From Lachnospiraceae bacterium (GTDB lineage: Bacteria; Bacillota; Clostridia; Lachnospirales; Lachnospiraceae): a stretch of 64,000 nt of DNA. The notes below the pieces were generated by a model. The model saw nothing but the letters and a program-made list of their open reading frames with translations. It was not told where the DNA came from and made no database searches. The position numbers and the translations under genes were made by a program. The stretch is taken from contig CABIZF010000001.1 in assembly GCA_902363135.1 (NCBI GenBank), positions 310,001-374,000 on the forward strand. Direction: 5' to 3'. Positions 54,023 through 62,561 of the stretch are shown here, in pieces (the first letter of the stretch is position 1; every line of letters starts with the position of its first letter).

Positions 54023-55312
54023 ATGGCACAGAAAGTTTTAATTATGGGTGAATCCGGTACAGGTAAAAGTACAAGCCTTAGAAATTGTGACCCGGCAACA
54101 ACAGCGGTTATCAATCCAGTAGGTAAACCGTTACCGTTCAAGAATCACTTTGAAATGCTGAACAATGAAACAGATGCAAGAAAAATTGTGAAGTACATGA
54201 AAGAACAGTGTACAGCAGGTAAGAAGCTGTTGGTGGTTGATGACTTCCAGTACATTCTTGCAGTACCGTACATGAACCGTATCAAAGAAACTGGGTGGGA
54301 CAAGTACAATGATTTTGGTGCGAACTACTTTGAAATCATTGACTGTTGCAAAGACTTACCTGATGATGTTGTAGTCGTTTATATGACCCATTTGGAAACT
54401 TTAGATAACGGTCTTACAACTGTTAAGCTGATTGGTAAACTGTTGCGTGAGAAGATCACCATTGAAGGACTGTTTACCGTTGTACTTAGAACTGGTGTGA
54501 ATGAAGCCAAGTATTACTTTTACACACAGAACAGCGGAAAAGATACAGTAAAATCACCGCTTGGAATGTTCACCGCATACGCTATTGACAATGATCTGAA
54601 TTATGTTGTTGACAAGATCAGAAATTATTATGAACTTGGTGATTACAAGTCAGATGATGAAATGAATGCTGCTGATCAGGCGGTTGCATCTGATCTTGAA
54701 AAACCTGACAGCAAAGGCAGAAGAACAAGAGGTAAAAAAGCTGAATCTGCAACACCAACAGATGCAAAGGAAGAAAAGACTGGAAGAACACGTAAGAGTA
54801 GGGCAGAAGTTCAGGCAGAAAATGAACAGAAGATTGCTGATCACATGGATGAAGTTGACAAGGCTATTGATCAGGCTTTTCCGGGACAGGAAGAAGTACC
54901 ATTTGATGAAGCAATGGATGTTGCCGATAAAGTACCGAAACCGGATTTACAGAAACCACCAAGAAGAACACGTAAGGAAAGAAATGCTGAAAAGTCTGAA
55001 CCTGTTCAGGACGGTACAACGAACACTGATTCTGAATCTGTCACACTGAAAGCAGATGCATATTTCTATGTTCCGGCTGATGATAACTATGTGATGAAGC
55101 ATAAGGGTGATACGGTTGACCTGATCGTTGATGGTGTTGAGGTTATGAAGGTAATCACAAGAGAAGAATTTAATGCAGGAATCAAAAGACTTGCACAGGA
55201 AAACAACCCTGTACCTGCTGACGCACAGACCCCGGCTGAACCTTTAGACGGTGCTATGAACCCACCTGAACAGCACGTCAGAGGTCAAAGACGAAGAAGA
55301 ACAAGATCATGA
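54023..55312 (+). CDS. Sak4-like RecA-fold ATPase with long charged tail
   Basis: A 429-residue protein. Residues ~1-215 are a RecA-fold ATPase of the phage Sak4/AAA_24 kind: Walker A GESGTGKST at ~8-16 and Walker B KLLVVDDFQ. Residues ~220-350 are a disordered, Lys/Glu-rich linker with Arg-Arg-Thr-Arg clusters. The C-terminal ~70 residues hold a small domain (YFYVPADDNYVMKHKGDTV) and an RRRRTRS end. Such ATPases support single-strand annealing recombination and sit beside a DUF669 single-strand-binding-like gene, as here. Confidence 0.85.
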   Translation: MAQKVLIMGESGTGKSTSLRNCDPATTAVINPVGKPLPFKNHFEMLNNETDARKIVKYMKEQCTAGKKLLVVDDFQYILAVPYMNRIKETGWDKYNDFGANYFEIIDCCKDLPDDVVVVYMTHLETLDNGLTTVKLIGKLLREKITIEGLFTVVLRTGVNEAKYYFYTQNSGKDTVKSPLGMFTAYAIDNDLNYVVDKIRNYYELGDYKSDDEMNAADQAVASDLEKPDSKGRRTRGKKAESATPTDAKEEKTGRTRKSRAEVQAENEQKIADHMDEVDKAIDQAFPGQEEVPFDEAMDVADKVPKPDLQKPPRRTRKERNAEKSEPVQDGTTNTDSESVTLKADAYFYVPADDNYVMKHKGDTVDLIVDGVEVMKVITREEFNAGIKRLAQENNPVPADAQTPAEPLDGAMNPPEQHVRGQRRRRTRS

Positions 55313-55455
55313 TTGCATTAAATATTTTTCTTGCAGTCATGGCAGCATTCTTTGGATTCGGTTCAGTGGGTGACAGGATTCAGAAAAATAGGGATAATTA
55401 TACAAGGGTTTGTATTGCTTGTATCATAGCAATTATAATCATAAATTTATTTTAA
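55309..55455 (+). CDS. 48-residue membrane microprotein
   Basis: An ATGA overlap with the ATPase stop opens 48 codons with two hydrophobic helices (NIFLAVMAAFFGFGSVG; VCIACIIAIIIINLF) and a basic loop between them. The tight coupling and clean hydrophobic pattern support a real small membrane protein of unknown role. Confidence 0.55.
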   Translation: MIALNIFLAVMAAFFGFGSVGDRIQKNRDNYTRVCIACIIAIIIINLF

Positions 55456-55478
55456 GAAAGGTTAAATGGTGAAAAATT

Positions 55479-55943
55479 ATGGCAGTAGATTTTAGTGCAT
55501 TCGATGAACAGGTTGATCTTAACGCATTACAGAAAGAGGTTCAGGAAGCAGACGATTCACAGTTTGAAGATGTACCGGATGGGGATTATGATGTAAGTTT
55601 TGATAAAATGGAGATCAAGCCAACAAAGAAAGGTGACAAGCTGATGTTTTCTGTACAGTGTAGCATCTTGGAAGGTAATCAGAAAGGTAGAAAGATTTTC
55701 TTCAACCGTACTATTTCCGGCAATACTTCACAGAAGTGGACTAATGGCATGGCAATCAAATCTGTTTGCACATGGCTTGATAAACTTGAAACAGATACAG
55801 TACCGGAATTTATCAACTACAGTGATTTTGCTGATTGCGTACTTGATATTTTTCAGGAAGTACAGGGTAAAGTTGGTGCAGCAGTTACCTATAAGGCTGA
55901 TGACTTCAATCCAATTACTATCAATGAAGCATTCGATATGTAA
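55479..55943 (+). CDS. DUF669-family phage single-strand-binding-like protein
   Basis: A 154-residue protein with the DUF669 pattern: DFSAFDEQVDLNALQKEV at the start, VPDGDYDVSFDKMEIKPTKKGD, and NRTISGNTSQKW. Family members are found beside Sak4-type ATPases and are thought to bind single-stranded DNA in phage replication. AAGAAAGG lies about 16 bases from the ATG. Operator copy 3 and a terminator follow the gene. Confidence 0.88.
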   Translation: MAVDFSAFDEQVDLNALQKEVQEADDSQFEDVPDGDYDVSFDKMEIKPTKKGDKLMFSVQCSILEGNQKGRKIFFNRTISGNTSQKWTNGMAIKSVCTWLDKLETDTVPEFINYSDFADCVLDIFQEVQGKVGAAVTYKADDFNPITINEAFDM

Positions 55944-55959
55944 AAATTTTTAATTTAAA

Positions 55960-55978
55960 AGTAGATAAAACATCTACT
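55960..55978. promoter_or_regulatory. Phage operator, copy 3
   Basis: AGTAGATAAAACATCTACT is identical to copy 1 over 19 bases. It lies 17 bases after the DUF669 stop and just before a terminator. No good promoter is visible next to it. Confidence 0.7.
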
Positions 55979-56000
55979 TTGCAGTAAGATAACACTTAAG

Positions 56001-56028
56001 GCGGTGTGTAAAACGCACACCGCTTTTT
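56001..56028 (+). terminator. Intrinsic terminator inside the early region
   Basis: GCGGTGTG pairs with CACACCGC around a 7-base loop, followed by TTTTT. It splits the early operon in front of the polymerase gene. Confidence 0.75.
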
Positions 56029-56052
56029 CAAAAAAAGTGGGTGATTTAGTAA

Positions 56053-57960
56053 ATGATATTCTACGATTTTGAGGTTTTTGAAAAGGATTGGCTTGCTGTA
56101 TTCATTGATGTGACGAAGAAGAAAGAACACGTGATAATAAATAGCCCTGATAAGCTAAAAGCCTTATATGAAGCAAATAGAAAAGATATATGGGTAGGAT
56201 TTAACAACCGTCACTACGATCAGTACATCATGAAAGGTATTCTGCTTGGTATGAATCCTAAAAAGATCAATGACTGGATTATCGTTGACAATAAAGAAGG
56301 TTGGCAATATTCAAGAGCATTCAATAAATTACCCATGATCAACTATGATGTAATGCCAAGCAACGATGAAACCATGAAAACAGTCGGATTGAAAACAATG
56401 GAAGGTTTTCTTGGTTCAAATATTAAAGAAACAGATGTTGATTTCCGTATCAAAAGGAAACTGACACAGGAAGAAATAGAACAGACGGTTAAATACTGTA
56501 GGCATGACGTAGAACAGACGATCAAGGTATTTCTTGAAAAGGTCAGTGAGTTCAATGCAGTTCATGGAATTATACAGGCATTTCCAAAAGAAACTTCATT
56601 GTATGACATTGGAGATAGCGAAGCCCGGATAACAGCAAAGGTTCTTGGGTGTTCAAAAACTCATTTTGGTGATGAATTTGATTTCTTTTTTCTGCCATGC
56701 CTGAAATTGAAAAAATATAAATATGTTCAGGAATGGTTTGCAGAGAAAAGAAAAGAAGCCCTTGAAATGGGGTTACAGGATTTTGACAAGAAAGATAAAA
56801 AGACTTGGTATAAGTCACAGAACTTTGAAACGATTGTTGCAGGAATACCGCACACATTTGGTTTTGGCGGTCTGCATGGTGCATCTGATAAGCCGATACA
56901 TCGGAAAGGTCAGATTCTTCATGTAGACGTAAATAATTACTATCCGTCAATGCTGATTGCGTGGGGACTTGTAACAAGGGCAGCAACCAATAACAACTTC
57001 AAACTGGTGTATGACACAAGAAAAGCTATGAAAAAGAAACAGGTTGCAGCAGCTAAAGCCGGAAGAAAGGCAGAAGCAAAGCAATGGAAAAAAGCACAGT
57101 TGCCATATAAGAAGATGCTGAATGCACTTTCAGGGGCAATGAAAGATGAAACCAATGCTGCATACGATCCACGTAATAACAACTGTATGTGTATCAACGG
57201 TCAGTTGATGTTGCTTGATCTGATTGAGCATTTGGAAGTTGTGCCGGGACTTGAACTGATTCAGTCAAACACTGATGGTCTGATAATTTGGATTCCTGAC
57301 ACTGATGAAGCCTTTGAAATGGTTGATGATATTTGTTGGGAGTGGGAACAGCGTTGTTCAACTGAACAATGTTCAATATTACTTGAACTTGACAATATAT
57401 CAGAAATCTATCAGAAGGACGTAAACAATTACCTTTGGATTGGTACTGATGGCGGTGTTGAAAGAATTGGTGCTTACGTCAAAGAACTTTCTGCTATTGA
57501 TAATGACTTACCAATACTGAATAAAGCGTTGGTTGACTACATGGTGAAAAAGATACCTGTTGAACAGACAATCAATCAGTGTGATGACTTGATTATGTTC
57601 CAAAAAATAGTGAAGCTGTCAAACAATTATAACTGGGTTGAGCATGAACATGGAACTGGTCAGATCATTAAGACAACAAAACACCGGGACGGTACACGAA
57701 CAGAAGTGTGGTCATATCCTACCACACAAAAATATACTTATAAATCTTATCGTGTGTTTGCTTCCAATCGTGTTACAGACGGTAGGTTGTTAAGACGTAA
57801 GGTTGTAAAACCAAAGGGTGAAAAATTTGGAAACACACCTGATCACAGTTTCATTTATAACGATTCTGTAATTGGGGTTAAAGTACCACCTGAATTAGAT
57901 AAGCAGTGGTACATAGATTTAGCAAGAAAAAGACTGAAACAATTTGGTATTGCAGCATAA
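56053..57960 (+). CDS. Phage DNA polymerase, B-family-like with exonuclease domain
   Basis: A 635-residue polymerase. The N-terminal 3'-5' exonuclease shows YDFEVFEKD, an Exo II-like VGFNNRHYDQYI and Exo III YCRHDVEQT. Palm motif A is HVDVNNYYPSML near 300 (Asp-x-x-x-Tyr-Pro-Ser), motif B is KKMLNALSGAMKD and motif C is SNTDGLIIW, where DTD of typical B-family enzymes is NTD. The length is short for the family. It replicates the phage genome, with the primase-helicase two genes downstream. Confidence 0.83.
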   Translation: MIFYDFEVFEKDWLAVFIDVTKKKEHVIINSPDKLKALYEANRKDIWVGFNNRHYDQYIMKGILLGMNPKKINDWIIVDNKEGWQYSRAFNKLPMINYDVMPSNDETMKTVGLKTMEGFLGSNIKETDVDFRIKRKLTQEEIEQTVKYCRHDVEQTIKVFLEKVSEFNAVHGIIQAFPKETSLYDIGDSEARITAKVLGCSKTHFGDEFDFFFLPCLKLKKYKYVQEWFAEKRKEALEMGLQDFDKKDKKTWYKSQNFETIVAGIPHTFGFGGLHGASDKPIHRKGQILHVDVNNYYPSMLIAWGLVTRAATNNNFKLVYDTRKAMKKKQVAAAKAGRKAEAKQWKKAQLPYKKMLNALSGAMKDETNAAYDPRNNNCMCINGQLMLLDLIEHLEVVPGLELIQSNTDGLIIWIPDTDEAFEMVDDICWEWEQRCSTEQCSILLELDNISEIYQKDVNNYLWIGTDGGVERIGAYVKELSAIDNDLPILNKALVDYMVKKIPVEQTINQCDDLIMFQKIVKLSNNYNWVEHEHGTGQIIKTTKHRDGTRTEVWSYPTTQKYTYKSYRVFASNRVTDGRLLRRKVVKPKGEKFGNTPDHSFIYNDSVIGVKVPPELDKQWYIDLARKRLKQFGIAA

Positions 57961-57978
57961 TACCGGAAAGGTGGGAAC

Positions 57979-58425
57979 ATGACAGACATTACAATCAAAT
58001 ATGATCATGGTCAGATGCTTATTCATCTTGAAGAATTTCTTTCATGTAGAAGTATCTCAAAGGTTCGTAAGCTGATTAAGTTAATCAATCGAAGTGATAA
58101 CCCTGACATTGTGAATCAGATCAAAGATCACATTCAGTACAGAATGGAATGGTTGGACAATATTACAATGATTACCGAAAACAGGATTGACCGGAATAAG
58201 GCAGAAGTGAAAGATGCTGAAATGAACATGCAGCACTGGTTATATTTGCGGTCACAGCATAAGAAAGGTAGTAACGGTTACAAGCATTACATGACAAATG
58301 TAAAAGAAAGCCGGGACACATTGAAAGAGAAAAAGGCAGATTTGAGATCAGCCGAAAAGGAATATAAGGACAGCATCAGGGACAAAGAATTTTTCAGTAA
58401 ATTGCTGTCAGAAGTATTTAGTTAA
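57979..58425 (+). CDS. Phage helical hypothetical protein
   Basis: A 148-residue, highly charged helical protein with a likely coiled coil at ~70-140 (NRNKAEVKDAEMNM-like repeats, ESRDTLKEKKADLRSAEKEY). AAAGGTGGG precedes the ATG. It lies between polymerase and primase-helicase, so a replication accessory role is possible but unproven. Confidence 0.6.
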   Translation: MTDITIKYDHGQMLIHLEEFLSCRSISKVRKLIKLINRSDNPDIVNQIKDHIQYRMEWLDNITMITENRIDRNKAEVKDAEMNMQHWLYLRSQHKKGSNGYKHYMTNVKESRDTLKEKKADLRSAEKEYKDSIRDKEFFSKLLSEVFS

Positions 58426-58441
58426 AGGATGGTGAAACAGG

Positions 58442-60340
58442 ATGTTGTACAAAGGGTACATAAAGACAAAAGGCAAGAAAGCAATCGAAGCATTCAAAGA
58501 CCGGACAAAATACCGCACTTATGACGAAGTGAAGAATCTTGAAGGGTTCGGTGGTGTTCTTGCTGATGATACCATCCTGATAGATATTGACGATGCTGAA
58601 CAGTCTGAAATTTTAATGAACATTGTGGAAGAATATCAGCTTGATTGCCGGGTGTATTGTACAAGCCGGGGCAGACATTTTTTATTTAAGAATCATAGTA
58701 TTACAAGGAACAGGACACACGTACCGCTTGCGGTTGGTCTGACAGCAGATATAAAACTTGGTACACGTTCATCATATGAAGTAATCAAGATTGACGGTGA
58801 AGAACGCTTTATTGAGTGGGACATTGAAGAAGGTGGAACATATCAGGAAGTTCCAAAATGGTTGTTCCCGGTTCGTACAGCGGTTGACTTTCTTGATATG
58901 GATGCAGGTGACGGACGCAATCAGGCATTATTCAATTATATCCTGACACTTACATCAAATGATTTTAGTGTTGATGATACAAGAGAATGTATCAGGATTC
59001 TGAACAGATTTGTTCTGAAAGAGCCGTTATCTGATGATGAACTGGAAGTGATTCTTAGGGATGAAGCATTTCAAAAACCTGTATTCTTTTGTGATAAGAC
59101 ATTCCTGTTTGACCGTTTTGCAACATGGCTTAAGAACAATGAAAATGTAGTCAGTATAAGTAATCAGTTACATATCTATCAAGATGGGATTTATCAGGTT
59201 GGGTACAAGGCTATTGAAACAGCTATGATCAATCAGATACCTAACCTGAAAAAGACACAACGAAGAGAAGTATTAGAGTATATGGAACTTATAGCTGATG
59301 AAAAAGCACAGGCAGATGCACGTTATATAGCATTCAGGAACGGTGTGTTGGATATTGTGACCGGACAAATGCAACCATTCAGCCCTGATTTGGTAATAAC
59401 CAATCAAATACCTTGGGATTATAACCCGAAAGCCTACAGTGAACTTGCTGATGATACACTGAACAAATTAGCTTGCGGTGATCAACCGATCAGGGCATTA
59501 CTGGAAGAATGCATTGGCTATTGCTTTTATCGCAGGAATGAACTTGGTAAGGCATTCATCCTGACAGGTGACAAGTCCAATGGTAAGAGTACATTCCTTG
59601 ATTGTGTCAAAGCAATTCTTGGTGATGGGAATATATCAGCACTTGACCTTAAGGAATTAGGGGACAGGTTCAGCACATCAATGATGTTCGGAAAACTGGC
59701 AAATATCGGTGATGATATTGGTGATGACTTCCTGCAAGGTTCACAGGTAGCAACATTTAAGAAAGTAGTTACAGGTAACAGAATCAAAGCAGAAAGAAAA
59801 GGGCAAGACCCTTTTGAGTTTAACCCTTATGTAAAGCTGCTGTTTTCAGCAAATGATATACCAAGAATGAAAGATAAGACAGGGGCAGTTCTTAGACGTT
59901 TGGTAATTATTCCATTCAACGCAAGATTTACAAAGTATTTACCAAGTGGTGAGATTGACCCGGATTACAACCCTTATATCAAGTATCAGTTGGTTGAACA
60001 AAGTTCAGTTGAATATCTGATCAGGGTAGGTGTAGAAGGACTGAAAAGAATCATTGAAAACAATGAGTTCACAAAGTCTGAAAAAGTGGCTGAACAGATT
60101 GATGAATATGAAAATGAAAACAACCCAATCAAGGCATTTATTGATGATTGCGGTGTTGAAATGATTGAGGATGAACCGACAGGTGACGTATACAGCCGGT
60201 ATCAGGTGTTTTGTGCTGATTGTGGTATGCAACCAATGTCAAACATCGTGTTCAGTAAGCAGATCAATAAGCGGTTGGGATTTGAAACAGTAGTGACTAA
60301 GGTAGGCGGTAAGTCTATCAGGATATTCAGAAAGGTGTGA
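58442..60340 (+). CDS. Primase-helicase of D5/P4 type
   Basis: A 632-residue protein. Residues ~1-145 resemble a prim-pol-like primase (GGVLADDTILIDIDDAEQSE, then TSRGRHFLFKNH). A D5-type linker follows. Residues ~370-520 form a superfamily 3 helicase: Walker A GDKSNGKST, Walker B-like LANIGDDIGDD and the KLLFSANDIPRM sensor, then an Arg finger RRLVIIPF. The C-terminal ~70 residues resemble the winged-helix tail. Such proteins initiate replication at phage origins, possibly the GGTTACGG elements here. Confidence 0.9.
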   Translation: MLYKGYIKTKGKKAIEAFKDRTKYRTYDEVKNLEGFGGVLADDTILIDIDDAEQSEILMNIVEEYQLDCRVYCTSRGRHFLFKNHSITRNRTHVPLAVGLTADIKLGTRSSYEVIKIDGEERFIEWDIEEGGTYQEVPKWLFPVRTAVDFLDMDAGDGRNQALFNYILTLTSNDFSVDDTRECIRILNRFVLKEPLSDDELEVILRDEAFQKPVFFCDKTFLFDRFATWLKNNENVVSISNQLHIYQDGIYQVGYKAIETAMINQIPNLKKTQRREVLEYMELIADEKAQADARYIAFRNGVLDIVTGQMQPFSPDLVITNQIPWDYNPKAYSELADDTLNKLACGDQPIRALLEECIGYCFYRRNELGKAFILTGDKSNGKSTFLDCVKAILGDGNISALDLKELGDRFSTSMMFGKLANIGDDIGDDFLQGSQVATFKKVVTGNRIKAERKGQDPFEFNPYVKLLFSANDIPRMKDKTGAVLRRLVIIPFNARFTKYLPSGEIDPDYNPYIKYQLVEQSSVEYLIRVGVEGLKRIIENNEFTKSEKVAEQIDEYENENNPIKAFIDDCGVEMIEDEPTGDVYSRYQVFCADCGMQPMSNIVFSKQINKRLGFETVVTKVGGKSIRIFRKV

Positions 60341-60344
60341 CGGT

Positions 60345-60569
60345 ATGGAAAAGTTAGTATTAACAGGTACGGTTTGTTTTTGCGTTGGTCTTACGGTTGG
60401 GTTAATCCTTGGTGCTGTAGTAATGGCATTAGCTGCAACAGCTAAGAAGTATAAACCAAAGACAAAAGAAATTGATGATTGTTGGGGGTGTTTTGGTGCT
60501 GCAAATGGTGATTGTGATCACTGCCCGGTAAAGGATGGTGATGAAGATGAAAAAGATACAAATTATTGA
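60345..60569 (+). CDS. Small membrane-anchored Cys-rich protein
   Basis: A 74-residue protein with one N-terminal transmembrane helix (FCVGLTVGLILGAVVMALAA) and a cytoplasmic tail with four Cys (CWGCFGAANGDCDHC) that could hold a metal. It starts 4 bases after the primase stop with a weak ribosome binding site and overlaps the methyltransferase gene by 29 bases. Function unknown. Confidence 0.55.
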   Translation: MEKLVLTGTVCFCVGLTVGLILGAVVMALAATAKKYKPKTKEIDDCWGCFGAANGDCDHCPVKDGDEDEKDTNY

Positions 60570-61551
60570 ATTATTCGGTGGAATCGGTTCACCAAGGGTT
60601 GCGTTAAGAAATATGGGTATACCTGTAAAGGCAATAGATTATGTTGAAATAGATGAAAAAGCGGTCAGATCGTACAATGCAATGTTTGCTGATGAACTGT
60701 CATATGAAACACAGTCAGTTGTTAATTGGAATTTAAAACCTGACATTTTAATTCATGGTTCACCCTGTCAAGATTTTAGTATTGCCGGACATCAAGGGAA
60801 GGCAACAGCAGCCGATGGAAGAATTAACAAGGGTAAAGGTGCTGATGAAGGTTCAGGAACAAGATCATCATTGATGTGGGAAACAGTACACATTATCGAA
60901 CAGATGGGAGAATGGAAACCGACTGTTGTTGTGTGGGAAAATGTAAAGAATGTTTTATCAAAACACATGATTCACAATTTCAACCGATACCTGTCGTATA
61001 TGGAAAAGCTTGGATATTCCAATAACTACAAAGTCTTAGATGCACGTGATTATGGTATACCGCAAGCAAGACAAAGATGTTTTACTGTTTCTGTTTTAGG
61101 TGATCACCCTTTTGATTTTGAGTTGATGCAGAAAAGACCAATGCGTGATATTTCAAATTTTCTTGAATCAGGAAATATATCTGATTGTTACATGGTGACA
61201 CAACCAAGCGTATACAATTCGATAGGCAAAAAAGGAATCAGAAGGGCAAAGGTTATTGAAGATTATGCAAATACAATAACTACAAGACAGGACAGAACCC
61301 CGGCACAGGTCATTGATTTAGGGGATGGAAAATATAGGTATTTAACAGAATTGGAATGTTGGCGGTTGATGGGGTATTCTGACGAAGATTATTATGCAGC
61401 AGAGTCAACCTGCAAAGTTGAACCGGGAAAAATGAACAGAACACTGTACCACCAATCAGGAAATTCAATAGTAGTACCTATTTTTGAAGAAATGTTTAGA
61501 GTGATCATAAGTGATATTTTGGAAAGGAAAGATGTAAATGTACAAAAATAG
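60541..61551 (+). CDS. DNA (cytosine-5) methyltransferase
   Basis: A 336-residue C5-methyltransferase. Motif I is ELFGGIGSPRVAL, motif IV with the catalytic Cys is GSPCQDFSIAG, motif VI is WENVKN, motif VIII QARQRCF, motif IX near TTRQDRTPAQ and motif X GNSIVVPIFEE. The target-recognition region (~195-245) is small. No restriction endonuclease is nearby, so it is probably a solitary phage methylase that protects phage DNA. The ATG at 60,541 is taken because AAAGG lies 6 bases upstream; 60,547 is the alternative. Confidence 0.92.
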   Translation: MKMKKIQIIELFGGIGSPRVALRNMGIPVKAIDYVEIDEKAVRSYNAMFADELSYETQSVVNWNLKPDILIHGSPCQDFSIAGHQGKATAADGRINKGKGADEGSGTRSSLMWETVHIIEQMGEWKPTVVVWENVKNVLSKHMIHNFNRYLSYMEKLGYSNNYKVLDARDYGIPQARQRCFTVSVLGDHPFDFELMQKRPMRDISNFLESGNISDCYMVTQPSVYNSIGKKGIRRAKVIEDYANTITTRQDRTPAQVIDLGDGKYRYLTELECWRLMGYSDEDYYAAESTCKVEPGKMNRTLYHQSGNSIVVPIFEEMFRVIISDILERKDVNVQK

Positions 61552-61738
61552 TGAAGGATATGTTGACCCAACAGCAGGTGCAGCAATGGCAACAGTTAAA
61601 AGGGAAGAAAATGCAGAACTAAATGACCGTAACCACAGACTGATTCAAGTAATCAGGAACATTGTTGACATTGCCGGGTTTGAAATTGTTGGAAGGGTGA
61701 CATTGAAACATAAAAAATCAGGTAAGGTGTTTCATTAG
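61538..61738 (+). CDS. Phage hypothetical protein
   Basis: A 66-residue protein overlapping the methyltransferase end by 14 bases, with GGAAAGGAAAG upstream. It has an acidic helix and a short basic C-terminus (VTLKHKKSGKVFH). No family is recognised. It is the last gene before the second repeat element. Confidence 0.55.
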   Translation: MYKNSEGYVDPTAGAAMATVKREENAELNDRNHRLIQVIRNIVDIAGFEIVGRVTLKHKKSGKVFH

Positions 61739-61764
61739 TTCGATACACCAATCAGTGCTGTTGT

Positions 61765-62035
61765 GGTAGTGGTTACGGTAAAGTTACAGTTGGTTACGGT
61801 TAAGGGTTACGGTTGAAACCCTTGTAAATACTGGCGGTTACGGTTGTCTACGGTTAAAAGTACATTCTTTAATAATTAGTATTTTATGATAGTATAGAAT
61901 TTAGTAAAAATAAGAATATATAGAGAATAGAGTTTTAACCGTAACCGTAGAAACCGTAACTTCCTTGATTTATAAGGGTTTGAAGCAATTTTTATGCTAT
62001 TTTTAACCGTAACCGAAGTGTAACCAACCGTAGAA
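61765..62035. repeat. GGTTACGG-repeat element, copy 2
   Basis: The left arm has GGTTACGGTA/T units at about 61,771, 61,792, 61,806 and 61,837, plus CTACGGTT. An AT-rich centre spans 61,858-61,935. The right arm has inverted AACCGTAACCG units at about 61,937, 61,952 and 62,005 and a CCTTGATTTATAAGG hairpin at 61,963. The plan is the same as copy 1 at 46,796. The whole 61,739-62,047 gap is non-coding. Confidence 0.78.
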
Positions 62036-62047
62036 AGTGAGGTAAAA

Positions 62048-62497
62048 ATGAGTGATCAGAAGAAATTAAGTGCAAGGGAATATCTGAAACAGCTTGAAGT
62101 GTTAGATATGCAGATAAACGATGATATTGCCACGTTGTCAGATATGAAAATGAATGTATGCAGTGCAGGCGGTATTGATTACAGCCGGGACAAAGTGCAG
62201 ACTTCACCTGTAGGTGATAAGTTATGTAAGGATGTAGTAAGGTATACCATGTTTGACCAACACATCAATGAAGAAATAGATCAGTTTGTTGATGCAAAGA
62301 AGCAGATCATTAAGGAAATCCGGGGATTGCGTGACAAGAATATGATTCAGATTCTTACAAAAGTGTATGTGCAGTTTAAAACAGTCAAGGTTGCTTCACA
62401 GGAAATGAAAAAATCTTATTCATATACCGTAGAACTGCATAATAAGGCACTTTCAGCGTTTGAAGATACCTATAAAAACCTTACATATCTGACATAA
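62048..62497 (+). CDS. DUF1492/RinA-like phage late transcription regulator
   Basis: A 149-residue helical protein starting MSDQKKLSAREYLKQLEVLD. The middle ~95-130 (LRDKNMIQILTKVYVQFKTVKVASQEM, then a KSYSYTVELHNKAL helix) resembles the sigma-region-4-like HTH of DUF1492/RinA-type activators of late genes. Its position, just before a late promoter and the terminase genes, fits. AAGTGAGG lies before the ATG. Confidence 0.8.
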   Translation: MSDQKKLSAREYLKQLEVLDMQINDDIATLSDMKMNVCSAGGIDYSRDKVQTSPVGDKLCKDVVRYTMFDQHINEEIDQFVDAKKQIIKEIRGLRDKNMIQILTKVYVQFKTVKVASQEMKKSYSYTVELHNKALSAFEDTYKNLTYLT

Positions 62498-62514
62498 AAC
62501 CAACTATTTCATAT

Positions 62515-62543
62515 TTGACAAATACAAGCTGACCTTTTATAGT
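62515..62543 (+). promoter_or_regulatory. Predicted late promoter
   Basis: TTGACA at 62,515-62,520, 17-base spacer, TATAGT at 62,538-62,543. The expected start is near 62,550, only about 12 bases before a terminator hairpin. Confidence 0.6.
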
Positions 62544-62561
62544 GTATGCTGTACAAAAATT

